A stretch of 6,902 nucleotides of DNA from assembly GCA_003663565.1 (NCBI GenBank), contig QMTT01000043.1, forward strand, positions 1 to 6,902. Direction: 5' to 3'. Under the pieces are notes generated by a model that had not been told where the DNA came from, searched no databases, and worked only from the letters and a program-made list of their open reading frames with translations. Shown here in pieces: positions 1 through 6,134 of this stretch; position 1 is the stretch's first letter; each line of letters opens with the position of its first letter. The DNA comes from Thermoplasmata archaeon (GTDB lineage Archaea; Thermoplasmatota; B47-G6; B47-G6B; 47-G6). Both the position numbers and the translations under genes were made by a program.

Positions 1-1
1 G

Positions 2-313
2 CCTCTATTCCAAGCTAAGTTTGACGGCGTCGGGCCGAATACGACAATCAAAGAGGCATTGTTTATCCAGATCAGTAAGCAATATGGAGGCCAGCTCTAC
101 TCGGCAGTTACTAAAGGAGAGATAGGTCTCGGAGCCTTAGATATGGGCTTTGATGGTAAGGTACTTCCGGTAGTTTTACACAGCTATGCGCTTGATTTAG
201 ATCCAAGTATGCTACCAAAACCTATCATAAAGATGAATATTGACAAAAAACCAACCATCGAATCCGTTAAGAAGGTTTTGATGGAGGCCAGATCACAATT
301 TTCAAGTAAGTAG
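2..313 (+). CDS. 3' end of an unrecognised phage protein (5' truncated)
   Basis: The reading frame is open from base 2 to the TAG stop at 311-313 and gives 103 residues with no start in view, so the gene begins left of the window. The first possible start inside the window, TTG at 59, has no good Shine-Dalgarno site and the frame is open upstream of it, so it is unlikely to be the true start. The visible part looks like a soluble mixed alpha/beta protein: a stretch of hydrophobic strands (around VLPVVLHSYALDLD) followed by a charged C-terminal helix ending in SSK. There are no membrane segments and no motif I recognise. It precedes a gp32-like SSB gene by 47 bases. In T4 the gene just upstream of gene 32 is 59, the helicase loader, but I see no resemblance strong enough to use that name. 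Function unknown; it is a real coding end because frame, codon use and gene packing all fit. Confidence 0.75.
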   Translation, partial: PLFQAKFDGVGPNTTIKEALFIQISKQYGGQLYSAVTKGEIGLGALDMGFDGKVLPVVLHSYALDLDPSMLPKPIIKMNIDKKPTIESVKKVLMEARSQFSSK

Positions 314-360
314 TCGATTTTTTACACCAACAACGCCATTGCGCCAACTAGGAGTCAATT

Positions 361-1446
361 ATGAAGATCGGAACAACAAATTTTGAAGGAAACAAGAAGG
401 ATTGGTTTGGATTAACAGCCAACGAAGACAACTTGTTTAGAGTTCTTCCCCCACTATTCAGTCTCGCAGATAAGGGTCAGTATGCAAAATATTACGCATC
501 TCACTCTGTTTGGGTAAAAGATCCAGCAAGAGCAGACTCTAAAGCTAGGCCGTACCGATTTGAGTGCGTCGAGCGAAAAAATAAAGAAACAAAGATGATA
601 GAGCAGCATTGCCCTTATTGCGACAAGGCACGGGAAGCTCGATTGCAATACGATGCTGGTGTCGAGCAAAATATGGAAAAAGAGCAGTTGAAGACTTTTC
701 TATTCAATCAAGTTCTTCCGTACACAGCCGAGAAGAAATTCTACATCAATGCGGTAAATGTAGATAACAAGGTCGGACTTTTACCTATCGGTATCAAGTG
801 CTTTCGAGCACTGCAGGATCGCCTACAAGAGGCTCGAACCAACTTCAATATCGACGCTACAGGTATGCGCGGATTATTCTTTAATTTCCGTAAGGTACAG
901 AAATTTAAGGGAGATCGAGATACTATCTACACGGTAGATAACGCTCAGGAGACCTTCAATGAGAATGGTCAGTTGATGTCTAGATTTAAGGAGCATGCTA
1001 TAACTGAAAAGTTTGTCGAGTATCTAGAAACATCAGCCCGAGATCTCGGCACATTAATGAAGCAGATTTCTGCAGATGATATGGTGATGTTGATTAACAC
1101 TCCAGATGAAGGCAAAAAAGCTTTGGTTGATAGGATGTTTGGTTCGGCTGAGAAAAGCAAGATGGAAGTGACGGTTCCTGGAACTAACTCTACTGTGGCC
1201 GTAGAGATGTCTGCAGATGCCGCCGGAATGAATGTTTCAGCTCCTCAAGTACAAGCTCCAGCTCCAGTAGCAGCACCAGTAGCAGCTCCAGTGGCAGCTC
1301 CAGTAGCAGCTCCAGTGGCAGCTCCAGTGGCTAATCCACTCGCAACACCACAAGCTATGGCAGCACCAGTAGCAGCTCCAGTAGCAGCGTCAGGCGCACC
1401 GGGCGAGATGAGTGATGCGGATTTCGTCAAAACATTCATGAGTTGA
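361..1446 (+). CDS. gp32-like single-stranded DNA-binding protein with zinc site and Ala/Pro/Val repeat linker
   Basis: This 361-residue protein is predicted to coat single-stranded DNA at the phage replication fork and during recombination. The core (about residues 1-250) carries His48, Cys69, Cys84 and Cys87 (HCPYC at 83-87). This resembles the zinc-binding His-Cys-Cys-Cys site of T4 gp32 (His64, Cys77, Cys87, Cys90), though the spacings differ. Aromatic and basic residues are frequent in the core (for example DWFGL, YAKYYASHSVW, FFNFRKVQKF), as expected for an OB-fold ssDNA binder. Residues 299-343 form a low-complexity linker dominated by AAPV tetrapeptides, and the last 14 residues (GEMSDADFVKTFMS) form a short acidic/hydrophobic tip like the protein-docking tails of SSBs. 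The start is ATG 361, preceded by AGGAG at 350-354 with six bases between. The next genes encode a possible mediator and a RecA-type recombinase, the usual partners of gp32. The family call rests on motif, architecture and context, not on an alignment. Confidence 0.8.
   Translation: MKIGTTNFEGNKKDWFGLTANEDNLFRVLPPLFSLADKGQYAKYYASHSVWVKDPARADSKARPYRFECVERKNKETKMIEQHCPYCDKAREARLQYDAGVEQNMEKEQLKTFLFNQVLPYTAEKKFYINAVNVDNKVGLLPIGIKCFRALQDRLQEARTNFNIDATGMRGLFFNFRKVQKFKGDRDTIYTVDNAQETFNENGQLMSRFKEHAITEKFVEYLETSARDLGTLMKQISADDMVMLINTPDEGKKALVDRMFGSAEKSKMEVTVPGTNSTVAVEMSADAAGMNVSAPQVQAPAPVAAPVAAPVAAPVAAPVAAPVANPLATPQAMAAPVAAPVAASGAPGEMSDADFVKTFMS
1255..1389 (+). repeat. 12-bp in-frame tandem repeat (minisatellite) coding for AAPV units
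   Basis: The unit is GCA-GCT-CCA-GTA/G, coding Ala-Ala-Pro-Val. Five uninterrupted copies occupy 1270-1329 and are preceded by a partial, degenerate copy (1255-1269). They are followed by decayed units at 1330-1353 (ANPL, ATPQ), a short spacer, and two further copies at 1360-1383. The last base of the Val codon runs A, G, A, G, G through the five copies, which suggests that some copying occurred in 24-bp pairs. Because the unit is a multiple of three, gain or loss of copies changes linker length without breaking the frame. It encodes the flexible linker between the SSB core and its acidic tip. Confidence 0.92.
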
Positions 1447-1450
1447 GATT

Positions 1451-2056
1451 ATGACTGATTTAATTAACAATTTATCGCTACTAGAAATTCCTCGTGGTGA
1501 TGCAGACAGAGGACTGCTTCAGCTTGATATGTCGTTGATTTATCAAGCTGAAGGTAGAATCTCAGAAACACGAGTCGCCAACCCAGCTACAGCAGCTGAG
1601 TTGACGGCGACGTTTAACGAGGCTTGCAATACGGCAACTAAATACATTGCCTGGATCAAATACGAGATATTGCGGGCTAGAAGGAATTACGATCTCGCCA
1701 AGGCAACTGTCATTATCGACAAATTGCCAGAAGAGGCGGCTAGAATGAAAGAAGCTGGCATTAAAAGCAATCCAGATTTTAGAGAGGCATTGATCAGCAG
1801 GGATGCCGAATGTCGCCAATCTAAGGATATTTGGGATGCCTTAGAGGCCACGAAAACATTTATCGAGGCCAAGGTTAAGACATTTGAAAGGTCTTACTGG
1901 GATGCTAAAGAGAATGTGAAAAAAGCTACGATGGCATCTGCCGTCGCCACCAGCATTACAGCAAATGCCGGATATCCTGCACCGATTCAGGATAATCAGG
2001 TTCAGACGCTAGGTGAGCCGTCTTACGGTAGCTTTATCGGAAAAGCAAAATTTTAA
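1451..2056 (+). CDS. Helical protein, possible UvsY-like recombination mediator
   Basis: A 201-residue soluble protein, mostly predicted helix. Two long charged helical stretches stand out, about residues 46-100 (with KYIAWIKYEILRARRNYDLA at 64-83) and about 110-165 (with RDAECRQSKDIWDALEATK at 117-135). They are followed by a loose Ala/Gly/Pro-rich tail ending in FIGKAKF. T4 UvsY, as I recall it, has the same order: a helix with a tryptophan and a KEMLR-type basic/alanine stretch, a loop, then a second helix with an Asp-rich entry, a Trp and an AIKSR-type segment. UvsY loads UvsX onto gp32-coated DNA, and this gene lies exactly between the gp32-like and UvsX-like genes, which is why I propose that role. 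It is longer than T4 UvsY (137 residues). The start ATG 1451 lies four bases after the SSB stop with only a weak upstream purine stretch (GTTGAG), suggesting translational coupling. The gene call is secure; the function is an inference. Confidence 0.5.
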   Translation: MTDLINNLSLLEIPRGDADRGLLQLDMSLIYQAEGRISETRVANPATAAELTATFNEACNTATKYIAWIKYEILRARRNYDLAKATVIIDKLPEEAARMKEAGIKSNPDFREALISRDAECRQSKDIWDALEATKTFIEAKVKTFERSYWDAKENVKKATMASAVATSITANAGYPAPIQDNQVQTLGEPSYGSFIGKAKF

Positions 2057-2071
2057 AAGCAGGGGTTTTTT

Positions 2072-3145
2072 ATGAGTAATAAGTCTATGTTAGCTAAATT
2101 GCGTAAGTTAGACGGGGCTGTTAATATGGAGTATGATCCGATGGTCAACGTCTTGAAAACTCCATCACCCAGCATCAATTGGGCTTTGGGTATACGAGGT
2201 TATGGATTACCATTCGGGTACAGTATGATCCTTTTTGGTCCACCAAAAGGCGGCAAATCCATCATATGCAATGCCTTTATCGGGCAACTGCATCAGGATG
2301 ACCCGGAAGCGGTTTCGATAACATTCAATACTGAGATGCGAGGCGAGCTTCAGCAAGATGCTCACTCTGCTAAGGCATTCGGAATCGACTCAGATCGACA
2401 TATTACGTACGATGTAAATGAGCCGGCCTTGATTTTTGATCGTATCGAGGGTGAGATTAATGCCATGTGCCAAGAAGGTCTTAAGGTACGAGCAATCGTC
2501 ATAGATTCACTGAAAGGTATCGCTGGTCGACGATTCCTGAATGCAAAAACGATCAACACTCAGCAGATCGGTGACCAGGCAGCAACAATTCAAGATGGAC
2601 TGTTAAGAATCCTGCCGATTATCAGAAAGCATCGAATTGCACTCATTATGACCACCCACGTCAGGGCAGAGATGGACCAATTGGAGCAAATGAGAGGTAA
2701 GACTGTCAAGATGGCATCGGCGTACGCCGCTAAGCACATGGCTGAGTTTTTCTGCTATGTAGAGCCCAACCAATCAAAAACTGGAAAGGTTTCTCTGGCA
2801 GGAGAGACGTTTACAGATGACGAGACTAAGGATTTCATGGACAAGGCGCTGAAAAAGGGCCATAAGATTCGGTTTAAATGCATGGGTAATTCCATGGGTC
2901 CAGCTGACCGAACCGCAGAATTCACCTTAGATTACCAAAAAGGGATCGTCAATCAGTACGAGGAGGTCTTTACATTGGGTAAAATGTTGGGTATCATCGA
3001 AAGGCCTAACAATGTGATGTACAAGTATGGCGAGAAGACGTGGCGTGGACTGAAAGCGTGCTTAGAAGCCCTAAGGGACGATCCACAGATGCAGAGTGAC
3101 ATTCTCACACAGGTTTACGACAAAGATCGGTTAAGTTTGGTATGA
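2072..3145 (+). CDS. uvsX: UvsX/RecA-type recombinase
   Basis: A 357-residue RecA-fold ATPase predicted to form filaments on single-stranded DNA and drive homologous pairing and strand invasion. The Walker A motif is GPPKGGKS at 56-63, the Walker B strand is AIVID at 141-145 followed by Ser146, and Glu88 (FNTEMRGE) sits where RecA has its catalytic glutamate. The IMTTH strand after residue 190 fits the end of the RecA core strand that leads into DNA-binding loop L2. The N-terminal 35 residues look like the short UvsX-type lead-in rather than the RecA N-terminal domain. The length is close to T4 UvsX (391) and E. coli RecA (353). The start ATG 2072 has AGGGG at 2061-2065, six bases upstream. 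The stop codon overlaps the primase start in ATGA, so the two are probably translationally coupled. A Sak4-type or other phage RecA-like ATPase is a less likely alternative, given the full-length core and the gp32-like neighbour. Confidence 0.85.
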   Translation: MSNKSMLAKLRKLDGAVNMEYDPMVNVLKTPSPSINWALGIRGYGLPFGYSMILFGPPKGGKSIICNAFIGQLHQDDPEAVSITFNTEMRGELQQDAHSAKAFGIDSDRHITYDVNEPALIFDRIEGEINAMCQEGLKVRAIVIDSLKGIAGRRFLNAKTINTQQIGDQAATIQDGLLRILPIIRKHRIALIMTTHVRAEMDQLEQMRGKTVKMASAYAAKHMAEFFCYVEPNQSKTGKVSLAGETFTDDETKDFMDKALKKGHKIRFKCMGNSMGPADRTAEFTLDYQKGIVNQYEEVFTLGKMLGIIERPNNVMYKYGEKTWRGLKACLEALRDDPQMQSDILTQVYDKDRLSLV

Positions 3146-4113
3146 ATTTAGAAGACACCATGAAAGAAATCATCGAAGATCAAGGTCTTGACTACACGGA
3201 GAGAGTCAGGACTTTGTATACGACATGTCCATCATGCGACAGGTCCGACAAGCTTTCGATATTAAAGGATAATGGTGCTGTAATTTGTTATCACGGCGGT
3301 TGTGATTTTGGCCGCCAGTGGTTCCAAGATTGGCTGTCTCAGACCGCTGGAATATCAATTGAAGACGCAAAAAAACGTATTTACGGGGAGCGGATCAAAA
3401 ACATAGATAGACTTCCCACCAAGCTAGTCACGGAAGAAGAGAAGAAGGTTGTTCTTGAGAAGTTGGAGTATCCCGCAAACGGATTTTTGGATATTGACGA
3501 AAAAGAAGCCCACGAAGGTGCAATGTATTTAGAGCACAGAGGTGTTAGTACCGAACTAGCTAATCACTACGACATCAAATACTCACCCTGGTTCAGAAGA
3601 GTAGTTCTGCCGATTAAGATGGGTGGTAGTGTTTACGGGTGGCAGGCGAGAGCGATAGATAAAGTCGACGCATTGGACAGAATGAGGAACAATGAGGGTT
3701 TTCGGAAGGATCAACTTTTGATGTTCCACGATAATTTATACTTGCATAAGTCCGCGATGCTATTCGAAGGTCCATTTGATGCATTAAAGTTCCACTCGTT
3801 TGGTGGAATTGTATGCTCAATGGGTAAAAATGTATCAAAAAGGCAAATCGAACTGATAAATGAATCTCCAGTTGACGTAGTTTACCTTGGTTTGGACCCG
3901 GATGCCACAGAAGAGCTTAGAGGTTTAACCAGATCAATCGAAAAGAAGATAAAAATACTCACAATACCAGAAAGCTGTGAATCTAGATGCGAAAAAGCTG
4001 GTAAAAAAGCCGATTTCGGCGAATGCAGTTTCCTAGAAATCAAAGAAGCTTTCGAGACGGCTAAGGATTTTTCCGACGGCCATGTGTTTGTTCACCTAAA
4101 GAAGTTTTTTTAA
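3142..4113 (+). CDS. DnaG-type DNA primase (zinc-binding plus TOPRIM domains)
   Basis: A 323-residue protein predicted to make RNA primers for lagging-strand synthesis. The N-terminal zinc site shows CPSC at 29-32 and C49-Y-H-G-G-C54, which reads the template in DnaG and T7 gp4 primases. The segment around 147-172 (YSPWFRRVVLPI, then VYGWQARAI) is typical of the primase core before TOPRIM. The TOPRIM catalytic residues are Glu209 with Asp213 (EGPFDAL) and Asp252/Asp254 (LGLDPDA), and a late DFGE at 291-294 matches the conserved end of the fold. There is no helicase domain: unlike T7 gp4, the helicase is the separate next gene. No strong Shine-Dalgarno precedes ATG 3142, which overlaps the recombinase stop (ATGA), so expression probably depends on coupling. 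Three cysteines (279, 283, 295) cluster near the C-terminus and are not part of the usual zinc site. Confidence 0.88.
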   Translation: MNLEDTMKEIIEDQGLDYTERVRTLYTTCPSCDRSDKLSILKDNGAVICYHGGCDFGRQWFQDWLSQTAGISIEDAKKRIYGERIKNIDRLPTKLVTEEEKKVVLEKLEYPANGFLDIDEKEAHEGAMYLEHRGVSTELANHYDIKYSPWFRRVVLPIKMGGSVYGWQARAIDKVDALDRMRNNEGFRKDQLLMFHDNLYLHKSAMLFEGPFDALKFHSFGGIVCSMGKNVSKRQIELINESPVDVVYLGLDPDATEELRGLTRSIEKKIKILTIPESCESRCEKAGKKADFGECSFLEIKEAFETAKDFSDGHVFVHLKKFF

Positions 4114-4122
4114 GGCTAATAA

Positions 4123-5790
4123 ATGACGTTCCATATCGAAAAAGAAGATGTTACCCTCCAGAAGTTCTCTGACAAGCAACAGGATGCCATCGTCGGGTGG
4201 ATCACGAAAGATCGTAAGTTCTTTTTAGCTTGTATGACGCATCTCAAGGGTGGATTTTTTGCATCAGCTATTAGCGGAGCTGTATTTGATGCGGCACAAC
4301 AGTGGCATACCGAATACAAAGCAGTTCCTACACTAGCAGAATTGCAAGGTGCGCTTAACTCCACATTCCACATGAGCCCCTTAAAGTACCAAAATCACTT
4401 AAATATGTGCGTAGCTGCAACCAAAGATATAACTCTAGGGCCTTTAAGTAGTTTGATGAGTGGCTGGATGAAGACCATTAAGCTATCAAACTCAATCGAA
4501 GAGGCTGGTCGACTATTCAACGCATCTCAGTTCAATAAAGCAAAAGATATAATTGAAAAGAAAATGACGGAGATCAGGAATACCTCATTCGAGAGCGACG
4601 AGAGAGTCGTATTCGGAGATGCGATTGACTTCTTCACCAATAGATCTGAGTCATTCGAAGACTGTTTGACGATAGGTCACCCAGTTTTTGACGAGATGCT
4701 TAGAGATGGAGCGAAAATTGCCAACCCAGACATGTCGAAATCCAACCCTAAAGAGTGGACCCACGGGGGTCTAGTTAAGGGTGATACTACGATTATTTTG
4801 GGTCCATCAAACTCAGGTAAAACGACCGTAGTGACAAGTATAATTGTCCCAAACATCATAAATGAAAAGTATATTTTATATATCACTCACGAGCAGAAGT
4901 GGGAAGACATTAAGACTAAGATTTTCATGAATATGTGTGAGGCCACTGGAGACGAGCTTTCTAATCCAGATGAAATCCTAAAACGGAAAATGAAGATTAA
5001 TGGAGAAAAGCTAGATAAGTATCTTATTTACATCCCATGGGTAAAAGCTGGCGAGATGTGGGTTGAGTCAGTTATCAACGAAATAATCCTCCAGCAAGAG
5101 ATCTTGATATCTCGCATAGGTAAGGGGTTCGATATGCTAGTGAATGACTACCCTGGTAAGTTGAAATCCAAGGAGATGAAAGGTCGCGCTGGATGGGAAG
5201 AAGCCGATTACGTGTACGATCAGTTTGTGAATCTAGGCATGGAACATAGATTCCACAACATATTGCCAGTTCAGACAAACAGAGATGGCTATAAAGTGAA
5301 CCGTGGCGACCATTCAGGCAGTAGGGTTATCGACCAGGCAGATGCTGCAGGGTCATTCGGTATTATGCAGAAAGCTGACAATGTCATTACACTGAACAGG
5401 TCGCCAGACGAACAGGCTTCCAACGTAATGCGGTTTTATATAAGTAAATCAAGAACTAATGAGGCCCAGACGACATTTGCAACCAAAACTGATTTCGCAA
5501 AATCCAAGACTCACGGGGTCCAGCTGCAGTCACTTAAGTTCAAGGCCAGTGATCAATCTACACCTCAAGCTGTTATGCAAGTCCTGGCTATGGATGAGGT
5601 TGGTGGAGTCGACGAATTTAAGCGCAAGATAGCCAAAGAGGTTATGGGTGATTCGGTCAAGAAGACGGAAAACGTAAGGTCGTCCGACCAATTCCCAGCA
5701 ACTGCAGAGCCTGGGGCCAACATAGGTGTTACGGTCTTAAGCGATGAAGAGATAGTGGAAGCCGAAGAAGGCATTGAACCTATTAAATAA
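4123..5790 (+). CDS. DnaB/gp41-type replicative DNA helicase
   Basis: A 555-residue protein predicted to be the hexameric 5'-3' fork helicase that works with the upstream primase. The N-terminal 150 residues are helical and fit the DnaB/gp41 N-terminal domain. The RecA-like motor carries Walker A GPSNSGKT at 227-234, the catalytic-type Glu257 in ITHEQ, a Walker B strand reading FDMLVNDY with Asp342, and motif H3 (ILPVQTNRDG) with its sensor glutamine. An arginine-finger-type segment, YISKSRTNEAQTT, follows the ADNVITLNR stretch, in the same order as DnaB's DADVV and KHRNG motifs. It is longer than T4 gp41 (475); the extra length is mostly a C-terminal tail (about 490-555) ending in the acidic run SDEEIVEAEEGIE. 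ATG 4123 is the earliest start because TAA at 4120-4122 lies directly in frame before it. A TAAGG Shine-Dalgarno at 4111-4115 overlaps the primase stop. Confidence 0.88.
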   Translation: MTFHIEKEDVTLQKFSDKQQDAIVGWITKDRKFFLACMTHLKGGFFASAISGAVFDAAQQWHTEYKAVPTLAELQGALNSTFHMSPLKYQNHLNMCVAATKDITLGPLSSLMSGWMKTIKLSNSIEEAGRLFNASQFNKAKDIIEKKMTEIRNTSFESDERVVFGDAIDFFTNRSESFEDCLTIGHPVFDEMLRDGAKIANPDMSKSNPKEWTHGGLVKGDTTIILGPSNSGKTTVVTSIIVPNIINEKYILYITHEQKWEDIKTKIFMNMCEATGDELSNPDEILKRKMKINGEKLDKYLIYIPWVKAGEMWVESVINEIILQQEILISRIGKGFDMLVNDYPGKLKSKEMKGRAGWEEADYVYDQFVNLGMEHRFHNILPVQTNRDGYKVNRGDHSGSRVIDQADAAGSFGIMQKADNVITLNRSPDEQASNVMRFYISKSRTNEAQTTFATKTDFAKSKTHGVQLQSLKFKASDQSTPQAVMQVLAMDEVGGVDEFKRKIAKEVMGDSVKKTENVRSSDQFPATAEPGANIGVTVLSDEEIVEAEEGIEPIK

Positions 5791-5802
5791 TTGTGATACC
5801 AT
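5774..5802 (+). promoter_or_regulatory. Weak candidate sigma70 promoter with extended -10
   Basis: TTGAAC at 5774-5779 and TACCAT at 5797-5802 are separated by 17 bases, and TG at 5794-5795 gives an extended -10 (TGATACCAT). Each hexamer matches consensus at four of six positions. It lies at the end of the helicase gene and in the only clear gap before the small gene at 5820. A start about seven bases downstream would fall at the Shine-Dalgarno itself and leave a leader of about 11 bases, which weakens the case. It could be chance. Confidence 0.2.
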
Positions 5803-5808
5803 ACTTAC

Positions 5809-5817
5809 GGAGGTGAT
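5809..5817 (+). promoter_or_regulatory. Very strong Shine-Dalgarno site that fixes the start at ATG 5820
   Basis: GGAGGTGAT pairs over nine bases with the usual bacterial 16S rRNA 3' end (ATCACCTCC). The GGAGG core ends six bases before ATG 5820, an ideal distance. An in-frame TTG at 5817 lies inside the match, only three bases after the core, too close to be used. It is the strongest ribosome binding site in the window; the others are four- or five-base matches or absent. Confidence 0.85.
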
Positions 5818-5819
5818 TG

Positions 5820-6134
5820 ATGACGAAAAGAATGATGACAACTAAATTTGTGGCCATAGAGCCGATAGTTTTTTCTAAGGTAGAATCTAAGGTAGAGGGT
5901 GGATTCGCTAGGATAGCGCAAAATGTCGAGGTACTCACAGCTACACTTGTGATGAGCTACGTAGAAGTTCTCGGGAATACCACGGCAGTTCACATAGCTG
6001 GAGAATCAAGACCTCTATTGCGAGGAGATGCTGGTTTACAGCCGTGGAATAAGCAGATTCTTGAGTTGGATGGTACGAGATTCGTCATGTGCCCCCAAAC
6101 AGACATTTTAGGGTGGGAAGTAAATGAAGTTTGA
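5820..6134 (+). CDS. Small protein, possible GroES/gp31-like co-chaperonin
   Basis: A 104-residue protein with alternating hydrophobic and polar residues that suggest a small beta-barrel, no signal peptide and no membrane segment. The pattern follows GroES from end to end. FVAIEPIVFSKVE (10-22) resembles GroES's opening RPLHDRVIVKR strand. ESKVEGGFARI (22-32) resembles the ETKSAGGIVL mobile loop that docks on GroEL. RGDAG at 68-72 sits roughly where GroES has its VGDIV segment, and ELDGTRFVMCPQTDILGWEV (82-101) resembles the closing DNEEVLIMSESDILAIV. T4 gp31, a phage GroES replacement for folding the major capsid protein, has 111 residues. I judged these resemblances by eye, and a different small beta-barrel protein remains possible. 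ATG 5820 is chosen over TTG 5817 and ATG 5832/5835 because of the nine-base Shine-Dalgarno. The last 11 bases overlap the nuclease gene that follows. Confidence 0.5.
   Translation: MTKRMMTTKFVAIEPIVFSKVESKVEGGFARIAQNVEVLTATLVMSYVEVLGNTTAVHIAGESRPLLRGDAGLQPWNKQILELDGTRFVMCPQTDILGWEVNEV

Noticed and set aside
314..360. Possible terminator at the T-run (316-322) after the first gene
   Set aside because: No GC-rich hairpin precedes the T-run, and the gap carries the SSB Shine-Dalgarno, so it looks like a plain intergenic spacer.
1245..1439. Minus-strand open frame rich in Ala, Thr and Gly over the SSB repeat
   Set aside because: It is the antisense reading of the 12-bp repeat; the lack of stops follows from the repeat, and no ribosome site supports it.
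4116..4373. Minus-strand open frame opposite the helicase N-terminus
   Set aside because: It is a shadow of the helicase gene, with no independent ribosome site or recognisable protein pattern.
5439..5446. TATAAGTA, one base from the T4 late promoter TATAAATA
   Set aside because: It lies in the middle of the helicase coding sequence (codons for YISK), far from any downstream start, and a one-mismatch 8-mer is expected by chance.
5817..5819. TTG as start codon for the small gene
   Set aside because: It sits within the Shine-Dalgarno match, three bases from the GGAGG core; the adjacent ATG at 5820 has ideal spacing.
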